The position numbers and the translations under genes are program-made. DNA of 64,000 nt from Planoprotostelium fungivorum. Lineage: Eukaryota; Evosea; Variosea; Cavosteliida; Cavosteliaceae. The notes beneath the pieces are model-generated. The model did no database searches. It was not told where the DNA came from and was given only the letters and a program-made list of their open reading frames with translations. Shown here in pieces: positions 11,801-23,139 of the stretch (position 1 is its first letter; each line of letters opens with the position of its first letter). The stretch spans positions 124,001 through 188,000 of the forward strand of contig MDYQ01000002.1 of assembly GCA_003024175.1 (NCBI GenBank), read 5' to 3'.

Positions 11801-14800
11801 GATCTGATTGTAAGATAGATCTACGGTCGTCAACTTCAGTTTCTGTGAAATATCCGGGAGATTTCCTGGAATACGATCAGACTTTTCGGAGAAGGTTCAT
11901 CGTACCGGAGAACGAATTACGGCTGAGATTGAGGTAAGTGACCGAGACGAGTCCGTTGATCAAACTCAAATCTCCCGAAAATTCATTTGAGCTAGTAGCA
12001 TGTCAATCTACAACGAGCCATCTCCTCTCCATGTCACCTGAGGTCTACTTCGTTGAGGTCGGCGGCAAACTCAGACACTTGACCATACAAGTGATTGTTG
12101 TTGACGTAAAACTTTGTCAAAACTCTCATCTCATACATAGAGGGTGGGATGGTACCCATGATGCTGAGATCTCCTTCAGTTTTCTTCGAAAATCACGAGG
12201 GTCTGACCTATTGTGTGAGATATCGAAGGTCTCCAAGTGGGTCAGACTGTTGATGTTGTCTGGAATACGCGCCCCGATTTCATTTCTCGAAAGGTTCAAC
12301 AACTTTTCCCGTCAGTTTCGTGGAGAAAATCGTTATTTTTGTGGAATATTGCGACTCACTTGCAGCTGATTCAGCTTGCCGACAAAGGAGAAATCATTCA
12401 CGTACAAGCGGTTCGATCCCAAATTGAGCTCGGTCAGCCCCACGAGATTTCCCAGAGATTTCGGTATCTGTCAGATGGTCTCAGAGTCTCTTAAGTCGAC
12501 GTGATGTCACCTCGGAGGTCAGTTGATTGTCTTGCAGTGAAAGCTTCTTCAGCTGACTCAATTGCCCGATAGTAGGGGGGATGGGACCGATGAGAAAATT
12601 ACCGGAAAGATCCAACTCGGACAGCTGTGGGAACCTACAGCTCCATCAGCTGCTGGAGGAAGAGATGAAATTTCACTGACCTTCCCCGGGTGAAAATAGA
12701 GAGGATGTAGCCCCTCAGCATATTGTTAGCGATCCTGCAGGTCACGAGGGCGGGGTAGGATCTCAATATGTCCGGGTTCACCTTCTCTGGTGCCTGATGA
12801 CGTCATCACACGTCATCACACGTCATCACACTCACGTTACCATCGACGAATTGATTGCTCGACGCGTCGAAATAGATCAGAGTGGGAGGTAAGTTCCACA
12901 GGATCTTTGCAGTGAAAGCGTTGAACGAGACATCCAAATAATTGAGATTCTTCATATTCAAGTTGATGTTCTGATTGTCAAATAGATCACCAGAGAATCG
13001 ATTGTGAGATATGTCCAACTGTTATCATTAGATGAAGTCACATTACATTTACCCTACTTGTCTGAGTTGGAGGCAACCTTTCAACCATTCCACTGTGCCA
13101 CTGAATTGATTGTTCGCGAAAGAGGCCGTCTGCAAGCTGTTGAAATTGAGATCACCGGCGGGCATGTACGTGAATTGATTGGAGGACAGATCTAACGTCA
13201 CGAGATCTGCGTTCGATCAGATCCAACAGAGATCGATGGTTGACCCACTGACTAATAGACTCATCGAAGAAGGGAGGACACCGCTGAAAGAATTGTCGTC
13301 TAATTTGAGGGTGACGAGCGGAGCTTTGGGATAATATGGAAACGTGGTGACTTCAGGTACCTAGCGGTGGGTCAATCTACAACGATGTAGAATCCCATGA
13401 GATACCTTTCCGGAAAAGTTGTTACCGCTAAGGATCAACGTGGAGAGGTTGTTCAGGTTGGCAAAGACTTCGGGTAGCTGTCTCTGTCACGTCTCTGTCG
13501 CTGGGATGATCTACTCTACCTGTCCTCCCAGCTGATTGTTACTGAAGTCGATGACAGTGACTTGCGTGTTGTTCACGAACGAAGCGGGAAAATTACCGGA
13601 GAAATCGTTTCCTACCCCATGTCATCGGATGTATTTACGTACAGTACGCCTCACCTGCCAGATGTATCTCCGATATTCCGGTCCAGAAGGAAGGTAATTC
13701 GCCACTCAACTGATTGAATTCTGAATTCTGTCAGCCAAAGTGATAAGAATTTCACAGATGAAAAGTTTCACCCAGAGTCAATTTGGATACACGGAGTCTG
13801 TCACTTAGCTCTTGGCTGAATGGTCCGCTCAACTTGTTCTTAGACTGAATTCTCTTCAATGTCTCTCCACGTGATGAACTTCACCATGTCTAACGATTGG
13901 ATGTTGACGTTACGCGAGGGAATAGGTAGACCACCACTGAAGTTATTGAAAGAGAGATCCAGTGTGGTCAAAGCGGGCAGCTCTAGCAGCCAGGACGGTA
14001 TCTACACGTGTTATCAGTGTCTACGTCTACATCGAGGTCCTTCACCTGTCCCGCCAGAGAATTATCCGATAGGATGAGAGTCTGCACGGAAGTCAAGTTG
14101 TTGAAGCTGTCCGGAATATTTCCTGTCGGTCGTGTTATTTCGGAGAATTGATGACGTCACACCTGTCAGGAGGTTGTCACCCAAGTTGAGGTAGGTGAGG
14201 GGTAACAGTCCAAGGTCCGAAGGTATATCTCCGTGGAGATCGTTTGCCACTGTACATTTGAGTTTAATTGAATGCAACGTCCACTCACGCAGGCTGAAAA
14301 CGGTCAAGGTCTTGATGGTCGACAGGTTCTGTGGAATTTCACCGAAGAATCGATTCGATTGGACTTGGACCTGGAGACCTTCAGACTTGCTCCGTCAGAT
14401 GTGTCCCACCGTAGCGAGTTTCTGGCAACTGGACAGATCCGGTGGGAATTGGGACTTGATCACGTTCATCTCCAAGTTCATGTATTGCAGGCTCGTCAGA
14501 TTTGCGAAAGAGGAAGGCATGGAAGAGAAAAAGTTGAAGCCGATGTTGAGATAAACCAATCGAATACAAGTCATGAGGCTGTCTGGTATGATACCTACCT
14601 CCGTCACATTCGTCCATTCGATAAGATTCACCGGACAGTTTGTTGTATTGCATGCCCAAGAGGATTAGGTTGGGGTTAAAGATACCGCTTGGTACAGCTC
14701 CACTGACTCTGTGCGAGGGATGAGATGATGACGTCATCACACGTCACTCACCCGTTGAAGGATATGTCGAAGGCGATCAGGGGAAGGTCACCCATGGTGG

Positions 14801-15801
14801 GGGGGATGGTACCACCCAACTGTGCAGCTGCTTCGTTAGAAAAGAGGTGGGAGTAGATTGTCATGACTCACAAGATGCGAAGAATTGGTTGATCACCATG
14901 CCTGTGTAGTTGCAGGGGGATATGTAAGCTTTCTTCCTGTTGTTCGACATATCGAACACCCTCAATTTTCTCATGGTGCAGATGTTTGGCATGTTTAACG
15001 AATTGCTACCGATATACAACGTCTACACGTTCGTCATGAACTCGCATCGTTCGTGATGATGGAGAGGTGCTCACCTGCAGATTGACTAAACTCTGCATGG
15101 TGCCGGGATAACCGGCCAAGTTATTAGAGGCCACATTCAAATCGGTCAGCTGGGTCAATTGAGAGATGCAATCGGGGATGTTGCCAGACAGCATGTTGTT
15201 TCCGAGGTACAACTTCTGAGGAGGTATCAGTCTCACGACACCATGCGACACCACACCGTCAACTTCGTAAGGGAACACAAAGGTGAGAACTGCGAGGGTG
15301 TTAGTTTCACATCGAAGGATGGAATCACATACATCTCCGCTGATGGCATTTCCTGATAATCATCAGAACATGTTGTGACGATCGACTGGGAGAGCTCACC
15401 CGTCAGATTGAGAAATTGGAGGTTGGAAAGATCAGTCCAGACGTTATTGGGGAGAGTGCCAGAGAGTCCATTACTCCCCACGTTGATCATGTAGACCTGG
15501 GATCCTGCTCAAAGTTTAATCTCCCATATGTTTAGAGAGCCAATCACCACTAAGACATGATACACCCGGGAAATTGCAATAATCGGTTCCTATTCTGTGT
15601 CATTATGCATTACCGAATCATCCTGTGTCTGTCTCACCGGTCCATTTGTTCTTCCAGTTGTTACCTACATCGGTCAACCTTCGTGATATACAGACAACCC
15701 CCACCATTCAATTGACTCGCAAACGATTGCAGGGCCGACAGCTGATCGGCAGCCACGAGAGACAGACAAAGGAGGTACGAAGTGAGCACCAGCCTTCTCA
15801 T
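8829..15801 (-). CDS. LRR receptor-like protein kinase, complete
   Basis: The start at 15801 gives a clear signal peptide (MRRLVLTSYLLCLSLVAA). The ectodomain holds more than twenty leucine-rich repeats (for example LDISHNRFSGDL, LYLGNNMLSGNIPDCI). A single membrane helix lies near 10800-10925 (ALIIGVVLGSVFLIVVIVAI) and is followed by basic residues. The kinase domain has VGSGAFGVVYKA, VAVKQ, IHRDLAARN (split by an intron), SDFGLSR and VGPLKWMAPEAM. The tail is Pro/Arg/Gln-rich (PPPVPNQRPAAGQRP-type repeats) and ends at 8829-8831. Domain order and catalytic motifs match the gene at 1-5262, so the two are paralogues flanking the sugar transporter on opposite strands. The proline-rich tail could bind SH3 or WW partners (inference). 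Its introns are numerous and short, and two are expanded by tandem repeats (about 9187-9255 and 11008-11130). Confidence 0.9.
9187..9255. repeat. GATGAT-type microsatellite in intron
   Basis: An imperfect run of GATGATGAT/GATGATGTC units sits in an intron of the minus-strand receptor kinase, lengthening an otherwise short intron. Confidence 0.7.
11008..11130. repeat. Intronic minisatellite of CATCGAGATCACATCAATCA-like units
   Basis: About six imperfect copies of a 16-25 bp unit (CATC[A/G]AGATCACATC, AATCAGAGAT, ATCCATCGAGA) lie in one intron of the receptor kinase, just on the ectodomain side of its membrane helix exon. This is one of the longest introns of the gene. Confidence 0.75.
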
Positions 15802-16111
15802 GTTCGTCCGATTATTTCTGTACCCTGCCCCGCTGTGTGACAGGAAGACGTTTCCCGCTCGGTATCCTTAGAGCCGCTCTTGAATTCGACACCAGTATGT
15901 CTATAAACAACCCACACAAACACAAGACATCTTCACACATAGACAATGGTTTCACACCGGTGCTCACAGACAGAGGGCCTTGTCTGACAAATGGACATCT
16001 TTGCGAAAGTAGAAACTAAGGAACACAACCGCCTCAAAAGCAACGTAAGGCGAAATATGCAACACACGATGATGATGATGAAGAGAAGGAGAAAGAGACG
16101 ACAACAATGCT
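15802..16111. other. Gap upstream of receptor kinase
   Basis: The 310 bp should contain the receptor-kinase promoter and the RhoGAP gene's 3' UTR. A short GATGATGATGAAGAG stretch is the only simple sequence. I see no gene here. Confidence 0.4.
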
Positions 16112-19100
16112 TTAATTCTTCTTTCCCGTCTCAGGTGATGCACCAGGTCGAGGGCCCATTTTTAGGGCAGATTCCAGCCCCGATACAAAGTCACCTCTCG
16201 TCTGCATGATACTCTTTCTCGCCGTGGTCGGTGTCGTGATGGGCGTCGTCTCACTACTCGACTTGGGGGACTGTTATATGTCATCTACAACGTTGTAGAC
16301 GATCGAACCCACAAATTGTTGGAGTTTGGAGGTGTTGGGTGAACGCTCCATCTCGTTGACGGAGGGTGATCTTCCCGTCTCAGATAGCCTGGGAGCGACT
16401 GGAGAACCAGCTCCACGACCCAGGGCGGCAGCCAGACCGGCCGGTGGCGTCACCTTGGGTCCCGCTGTGGAGAATGAGTGGGAAATCTAAGAAGATGGAG
16501 ACCCACTGGGAATGGCCGACATGGACTGTGCCATCGGAGAATTCTTTGATATCTCCGGTCTGCTGAAATTACCCGAAGTGGGTCTAACCGCTGCCTTCTG
16601 TGATACGTAAGTTACGTAAGATGTTAAAGGACTCACGGTGACCTTAGGAGCCGTGTTAGAGGGTGGAGCCGTGTTGTTCGGCGCTGCTGGTGGAGGTGCG
16701 AAGGCAGGGGGTGGAGTGTGGGTGAAACTTCCCGAATTCTTCTGTCCCACCCTGGGAGATAACTTGAGCGTCTCCTCCAACTTGACCGATAAGCGACGGG
16801 TCGTTGTAGATGGATCGACGGCGGGGGGAGGTACCAGAGCGGCCGGTGGTCCCATGTTGCTCAACGGTGGGGGTGCGACCAAGGACGGAGGTGGAGCTGC
16901 GAACGCGGTGGGGGGCGTAAACACGGCCGCGGGGGCGGGGTGGGAGTGCATGGACAGGGGTGGGGGAGTGGCCAGAGCGGGTGGGGGGGATAGGATGGGA
17001 GGGGGGGTGTGGAGGGGGGGTGGACTCATCATCGCCGGTGGAATCGCTGTCACTGGAGGAGGTAGAGTGACAGCCGCCGGGGGCGGCGCGAAAGTGGGGG
17101 GAGGAGCAAAGGCGGGTGGGGGCAAGTGTGACGCGGCGTTGACCGGTGGAGCTGTGGGAAGGTCAACGGAGCGGTGGGACAGTCAACGGTCACCTTGGTT
17201 ACGTGTGATGACGGGGGAGCTGACGAAGGCGACGGGAGGTGGTATGGCGAGAACCGATGGAGAGGGGAGGGGAGGTGCGGCGGTCATGGGCGTTCCCGTG
17301 GTGATGGGTGCACCGGAGCCCAGGCTGAGCCGCGTCGCTGTACAAATGAGTGAAATTTCGACGGAATTTCAGCTCACGGGGTTGGGGCAGCGATACGCTC
17401 CCGGCAGAGTGGCTACTCAGTGCAGAGTGCGGCCTGGCTGGTGACGTCATCAATTCACGTGAAAGAATGAGTGTGGTCACCTGGCATAGGTAGACCCTCC
17501 AGAGTGGGCTTGGCTGGCTTCAATTCGACTGCAGCGATCCCTTGGACAATATTTCCCAACCCACGTCCGGCACCGACCTGCGGTGGTGCTACACGGTTTC
17601 AGTCACGTGACCCACGACCATCTACAACGCTCACCCGCAGTACCACCGGACATCTTTCTGACGACCGGAGGATTGAAAGAGGAAGTAAGAGGTGGTGGTG
17701 GTTGGACTGAGGGTGGAGGCAGTGTGGGAGGAGGAGCCTGCATCACAATGGTTTGCTTGACAGGTTGAGGTAGGGTGGGGGGTGCGTGAAACACGGGAGG
17801 TGGTGCTTGGAACACAGGGGGTGGTGCTTGAAACACGGGGGGTGGGAGGGAGGGGGGAGCGTGTACCACGGGAGGGGGTTGTCTGACGGGTTGGGGTAGG
17901 GTGGGAGGGGCCTGGAACGTGGTGACCGGGGGAGGTACCATGGCAACAGGTTGGACTGGGGTGACTGTACGGTTCGGTTGAGAGCTACCGCCTGAATGGG
18001 ACAGAGAACTACCGGCTGAATAGGACAGAGAGCTCGCGTTGTAGACGCCCGATGTCGCCCGGGCGGGAGTCATGATCGTACTGCTGAAAACGATGGAAGA
18101 ATAGCTGATCATGATTTTGGCGGCGGTGTTGACCAACTCGTTGTTTCCTGTTGTAGACGTCAGCTGTCACATGTCATCTCGTGTGACAGTCACCCATGGT
18201 AGTGAAATTCTCCTCCCTGGGCTTTAGAATGGTGGGACCGAAGCAAACGGACAAGTTGGTCGGTGTCATTCTGTTCTTCTCTTGTTTGTCGGCGACTGTC
18301 TTCAAAAACTGTTTCTTTTCGTCAGAGGATGCATCATCGGAGACACGATCGTCATCACCTTCATGATGTAGGCCAGTGTGGCCTGATGCACGGGGGGTAA
18401 CGTATCTACAAGCTTCTTGATGTCGTGGGACGCAGCCTCTTCGTTCTCGTTTCCTTCTCAATGTCACAATCTCTTCCTCTCGGAGGAATGTTCTCTTCAC
18501 TCACTCGCTGCCCTCACAAATTCGGTGTACTTATCAAAAGTGAGGAGAGGCTCAGGGAGCTCCCTCAGTATAAGCTTCAGTTGATTCGCGATCAAGTGTG
18601 GATTGTTGTACGAGTTGAGGTCTGGATGCTCTCCTGTCCACCTCATCAGCTTCACGGCTCACACATCATCATCATCGGCACCTGCATCGATGAGACCTCT
18701 CAGTGCCTTCTCTTGGTCCTTCGAGGCACTCTCTCTGAAGATTCCGTCCGTCTCACGATCTGATGATCGTGAGAAGATGGAGGTGTGATGGATGTCTCAC
18801 AGTTGTCTAGATATTGTATGTATTGAGGGATGATGGTGGGAATGAGTGAGTTGATGCCCTTTTGAAACGCTTCTTTCTTGACCAAGAAGGTCAGATCGAC
18901 TCCAAATACGGTGGGCGACACTATGGAGGTGAATCTCGAGAGATATGTCTGATCTCATAAAGAGGAGGTGACATCATATGGGAGATGGTCGTGCAAATGA
19001 GACAGCAAACCGTGATGAACACAATGGGATGGAGTGTCCGTAGGAAGAAAGAACGAATGAGATGAAATTAGAATGTCACATACGTAAGAGAGCAGATTTC

Positions 19101-19545
19101 TGGAAGGCAGCGATCCATTTGTCTAGATCCTCTTCTGATGGGCATCGAAAATAGAAGTCCTTCATCTTTTTGGTGGGGGAGGAGATAGCTGCTATAGGAT
19201 CTTCCTTCTTCTTCCTCTCTCTCTTCGAGACATCGATTCCTTCGAACAATTTGATCGGGGATTCTACTTCTTTCTGTGTTATGTGAGAGATGATTAAGAG
19301 ATGGAGCTTGAAAAGAATGTAGTTTAAACCCATTACCTTGCCCTCCAGAGGAGATATTGTGATGGTGTCATCGCTCAGGAGAACCTGTAATAATGTGAAT
19401 AATGTCTCGTCACGGCTTCTCCTCACGTTGGCATCGATCCACTTGTCTTTGTGGTCTTTTACAGAGAGAACACCCTCTTTATATACCTGTCCAGCTGTCA
19501 TTCACCCCATAAACTCTCCATCCCCCTCACAGCCGGCTGAGCCAT
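16112..19545 (-). CDS. PH-RhoGAP-proline-rich protein
   Basis: The first exon is only MAQPA (ATG 19543-19545), spliced to VYKEGVLSVKDHKDKWIDAN, the first strands of a PH domain. The PH domain ends in the helix EEDLDKWIAAFQKS. A RhoGAP domain follows: FGVDLTFL, the arginine-finger loop GIFRES, PHLIANQLKLILRELPEPLL, and MTPTNLSVCFGPTIL. The second half is extended and Pro/Ala-rich with many repeats of the type PPPVFQAPPP and APPPAF, resembling profilin/EVH1/SH3 ligands. The C-terminus is PETGKKN, stop at 16112-16114. Known family role: RhoGAPs turn off Rho/Rac GTPases; PH domains give membrane recruitment. Inference: it links Rho inactivation to actin assembly factors. The poly-proline coding region creates long mirror frames on the other strand that are not genes. 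Confidence 0.85.
16283..16300. repeat. Intron palindrome ATCTACAACGTTGTAGA(C)
   Basis: Near-perfect copy in the last intron of the minus-strand RhoGAP gene. Confidence 0.8.
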
Positions 19546-19778
19546 TCTTGTTTACGATAGATAGACAGGGGGTTTAACGATGATCGTGTGTGTGTCTGCC
19601 TCCCTGTGTTCGCCTGTTAGGATAATTGTGTGGACCTGCCTCCGCAAGAATCGGCTGCTCTTGTCTCGTCCGATATAAAAAAAGTGTCACCCACACTGCC
19701 GAAGAAGCACAACATCATGATTCTTTCTTTATAGTAGACATTCAGGAGGTCATGGACGCTCTGTGGTCGGCCACGGAC

Positions 19779-20545
19779 TTATCTCCTTCCCTTTCTCACT
19801 GTCGTGGCCTTCTTCTTCTTTCCAAAGACGAGGTAGGCGGGGACGCTGAGGAGAGCGACCAGGATGATGAAGATGAACCACTCCCTCTATGGCTCCGTCA
19901 GGTCGTGTAAGGTTCTCGGTTTGATTCGGTGTAAGGAACGTAAGAGAGAAACGAGAGATGGAAAGATGATGTGGAAGGATGGGCATTCAACTCACGTAGC
20001 GGGGGGCAAGACGTCTGGCGTTCTCGGAGGCAGTCTCGACCCAGACACCACGGAAAGAGGTGGAGCGGACATACTGGACCTCAGCGTTCTCACTGCCGTA
20101 CTTGTATGAGACGTAAGCGGCGTAGTTCTCGAATCCTCCGGCCATGAGTGGCTTCAGGGTGTAGGTGTGGTTGATGCTCTCTCCACTGTGGTTGTTTCAT
20201 CAGATTAGAATGAAAAGGTGGATGTAGGTTGGTTGAGAGAGGACGAATGGTAGAGACTCACGGGCCGAGCTTCTCCCAGTTGGCAACGTGGAGACCCTCT
20301 TCATTGTGGAAGACTTCGGGAGCCCAAGTGGTATCGTTCAGGTTGATATCGTAAGCGACGCTGCAAGTAATGAGTTGATAAAGAAGGTGGGATCTCTCTT
20401 ACTTCTCTCCAACGTTGAAGATTTGAACGTTAATGTGGAGGTCCTGCTCCAAAATGACGTTCTCAGAGAGAACAGACTTGTGGACAATCAGGTGGGCCTG
20501 CGTGGCGATGGTGAGGGCCAACAGGGCAAAAATGAGTTTGAACAT
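19779..20545 (-). CDS. SSR2: Translocon-associated protein beta subunit (TRAP-beta/SSR2)
   Basis: Four exons give a type I ER membrane protein of the usual size for this family (about 180 residues). It has a signal peptide (MFKLIFALLALTIATQAH). The lumenal beta-sandwich contains VHKSVLSENVILEQDLHI, IFNVGE, NDTTWAPEVF, ANWEKLG, and SINHTYTLKPLMAGGFENY. One membrane helix follows (EWFIFIILVALLSVPAYLVF), then a short basic cytosolic tail (GKKKKATTVRKGRR; stop at 19779-19781). The spacing and the NVG and KPLxAG elements match TRAP-beta. The subunit is part of the TRAP complex at the Sec61 channel, assisting entry of secretory proteins. Confidence 0.85.
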
Positions 20546-21022
20546 GATCTGAACTTGGCTGTGAGTCTCACATATAGTAGGATCGGAACGATAAAAGGAT
20601 AAGAGAGGTAGAGTGACTTACCGATAGAAGATGTAGTTCGTGGCCTGATTCGGTCGATCTGAAAGGTGTCCCTGTGATGGTGCGATATCTCGGGTGAGTC
20701 AGCAGGTAAATTTTCGGTTGACACGGCAGTAAACTCCCAACACAAGGGTGCTCTCCTTCCCTTTCTATATCGCTCATAGAAGGATCCAACCAATGATCGA
20801 TTCAATAGATCCTTGTTCTCTTTATCGAGGAAAGATGGGAACCGAAACATGTTGCCATCATGTCACGGGTTTTGAAGCATCACATTCAGGCCATTTACGA
20901 CTATAGTCGTCGTATCGACAGATAGAAGAAGGGATACGTTTAGGTGGTGGCTCATCCTGGTTCATTATCTACTTCCTCCGTCTGTGCAACCTGTGAAGAT
21001 GCTGTAGTTTGACTCTCTATTG
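20546..21022. other. Gap between TRAP-beta and DUF4395 gene
   Basis: This stretch should hold the TRAP-beta 5' UTR/promoter and the 3' UTR of the next gene. Long open frames on the minus strand lack domain content. I see no further gene. Confidence 0.4.
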
Positions 21023-23037
21023 TCAAATTGATAGCACTTGCTTTCGCCTCTTGGACCTGAAATGCCGCCGTTGACCTCCACTAGTGTCAGTTTCACATCA
21101 CAAGCATCATCGTCTCACTTGGTGACGAGCCCTTCACTCATGAGGCCAGTCAGACTGAAAAGATGCCATGCAAAGCAACCCTGAAAGAGGTGAATGGAGG
21201 AAGAGGTTGTATGATGGATCGTGATCGATTGTGACATATGAGGTGAGCGAGAATAAGGTCGACTCACCACGCAGATATCGTGTCGGGCTTGGACGAAAGA
21301 TAAGACGAGAAGCATCCCCAGGATCCAGAAGGCCGCAATGCGTTGTTCGACCATGTATAATACAAAAGAAGCGCTGCAACACACGACGCCACAGAACTGT
21401 GCGAATCTTTTCGGTGGTCCCGCGACATAAATCGGTCTGAAGAGGTCAGACATGCTCCATCGCGATCGGAATGATCGGACTCACTTGATGTGCAGTCTGG
21501 GGACGATGAAGACAACGATGAACCAAGCTTGTGGGTCGAATCTGGGCCCAGCGGCGAAGCGAGCGACGAAACCGAAGAGCATGTAAGCGTACAGCCACCA
21601 ACAAGAGACCTCAGGTCGAACGGCTCCCACGATCATGATGATCCCACACATGATGCACACGAAGACGGCTGATGGACAACATCAGATGTCTCATCCGCCA
21701 TGATGATCTCGTCTCACCGTGGATTCTCGCTTCGTTCTCGTTGACGGGGTGGGGGAACGTAAAGAGGTCGGACCACTTTGTTGGTGGTCTCTTCCAAACA
21801 GGTGCTGCTATCTCTCTTGCCGTGGCCAAATTGACAATGTGTATTGGAGGACACACGCCAGACTCGCAGCGGGGCCCCGCACTGTTTGACTCCGAGATCG
21901 ATTCTGAAGGGGTGAATAGAGGGTGACGATGAGAGGGGCTCACCGTCGGCCACACGCACGACGGCATCTTTCGATGCACCACTCTGTGGAACCGTGATGA
22001 TCAACTGATGCACGCGTGAATAAAACGAGATGCGATGAGGAGATGATGAGATTTTTTCACTTTTGGCTTCAGCATCTGGATACCTTCGGCGGTGAATTGA
22101 TCTTTCGAGAGAGTCTTACAGATCTCGTTCATGCTCGAGACGGTAGAGAAGAGTTGAAGAGAGAGTAAGGTCATCCAGGCTGCGGGGGAGGATATAGAGG
22201 TGATGTTGTAGTAGGAAGATACGTAAGCTACGAATGATACGATCCAGATGATTTGGTACAGAAGACAGTAGCGCACGGACATCCAGATCTTCCTTCTGAA
22301 CCGACTTGATTTCTGCATGCATTTAGTTTCAAGACGGATGACATCACCACACCTTCTCAAGAGCTCGCATGAGGTGGAGGATGGTGACTACGAAGCCCAA
22401 CAAAACGACTGCGACGGGAGAGGCCGAGATGAGATAGGACCACCTTCCATTCTGCGGATGAAAGTGAAGGTAGACCACCCCCGCGATGAAACCAGAGAGG
22501 ACGATGATCTGTCTGTTTCAACATCATTCGATGGAACGTACGTATCTCACCGTCTGCATTCCTCCGATGATGGCGGCTCTCTTATACAGTGTTGTTGGTT
22601 TCTTCAGACGATCTGGCGATGCTCGGTGTATGAGAATGAGAAACGCTGCGAAAGTAGCGTGGGACCCCGCATTGAGAGCGGGGGGCAAAGAGAACAACAT
22701 TTCGGACACCACCACAGGAAGTCTTCCATTAGAGGTCGCCATACCAAAACTGTAAGCCACGAGTACCGCTGTGAATATATAAGACGATAGACGATGTGAA
22801 TATCCATCACCAGAGGCAAGGACTTCGGGGAAGAGGAGGACATCTAAAGATCGACTGAAACCTCTCCGCGAGATAGTGATGACCAATCTAGCTATACAAG
22901 TGATACATCCAGCAGTAGTCCATAGACACGCTGGAGATGTTGTAGGTGGGGTATGACATCACACCACTCTCACCCGCGTAGAAGAAAGTGCTTAACGGCT
23001 GGCTCCACGCGTCAGTCCAGCAGAGTCGAGGGTCCAT
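21023..23037 (-). CDS. Multi-pass membrane protein: about seven helices plus C-terminal DUF4395-like domain
   Basis: It begins MDPRLCWTDAWSQPLS at 23037. The first part has about seven hydrophobic helices (for example YIFTAVLVAYSFGM, HATFAAFLILIHRA, IIVLSGFIAGVVYLHF, YLISASPVAVVLLGFVVT, YCLLYQIIWIVSFVAYVSS). The layout resembles THH1/TOM1-like or GPCR-like proteins, but I cannot fix the family. After a soluble linker comes a second membrane block with PVNENEARIHGAVF, ARFAAGPRFDPQAWF, GPPKRFAQFCGV and RHDICVGCFAW. That pattern fits DUF4395, known mainly from bacteria and some protists. A probable last 38-nt intron gives a basic tail (RRHFRSKRRKQ) ending at 21023; without it the stop is at 21115. 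The linkage of the two blocks rests on phase-compatible introns. Confidence 0.6.
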
Positions 23038-23139
23038 AGCGCTGTGGCGGAGTCTTTTATGGCCATAAGCTAACCCAATTGTCAGCTCACTTGTCTGTCA
23101 TCTAACACGTCAAAATGTCAGCCGTTTACCCAACTTGGT

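Noticed and set aside
12411-12420. GGTTCGATCCC as a tRNA T-arm
   Set aside because: It encodes part of an LRR (LGSNRLYVND on the minus strand), and neighbouring tRNA arms are missing.
16802-16811. CGTTGTAGAT in the RhoGAP gene as another intron word
   Set aside because: It falls in a well-supported coding exon (VDPSTTTRR on the minus strand). Coding matches also occur at 18037, 50861, 54174 and 56954, so the word is not strictly confined to introns.
16638-17444. Gly-rich 268-codon frame on the plus strand
   Set aside because: It is the reverse of the CCx-rich proline tail of the RhoGAP gene, which has a coherent intron and frame structure.
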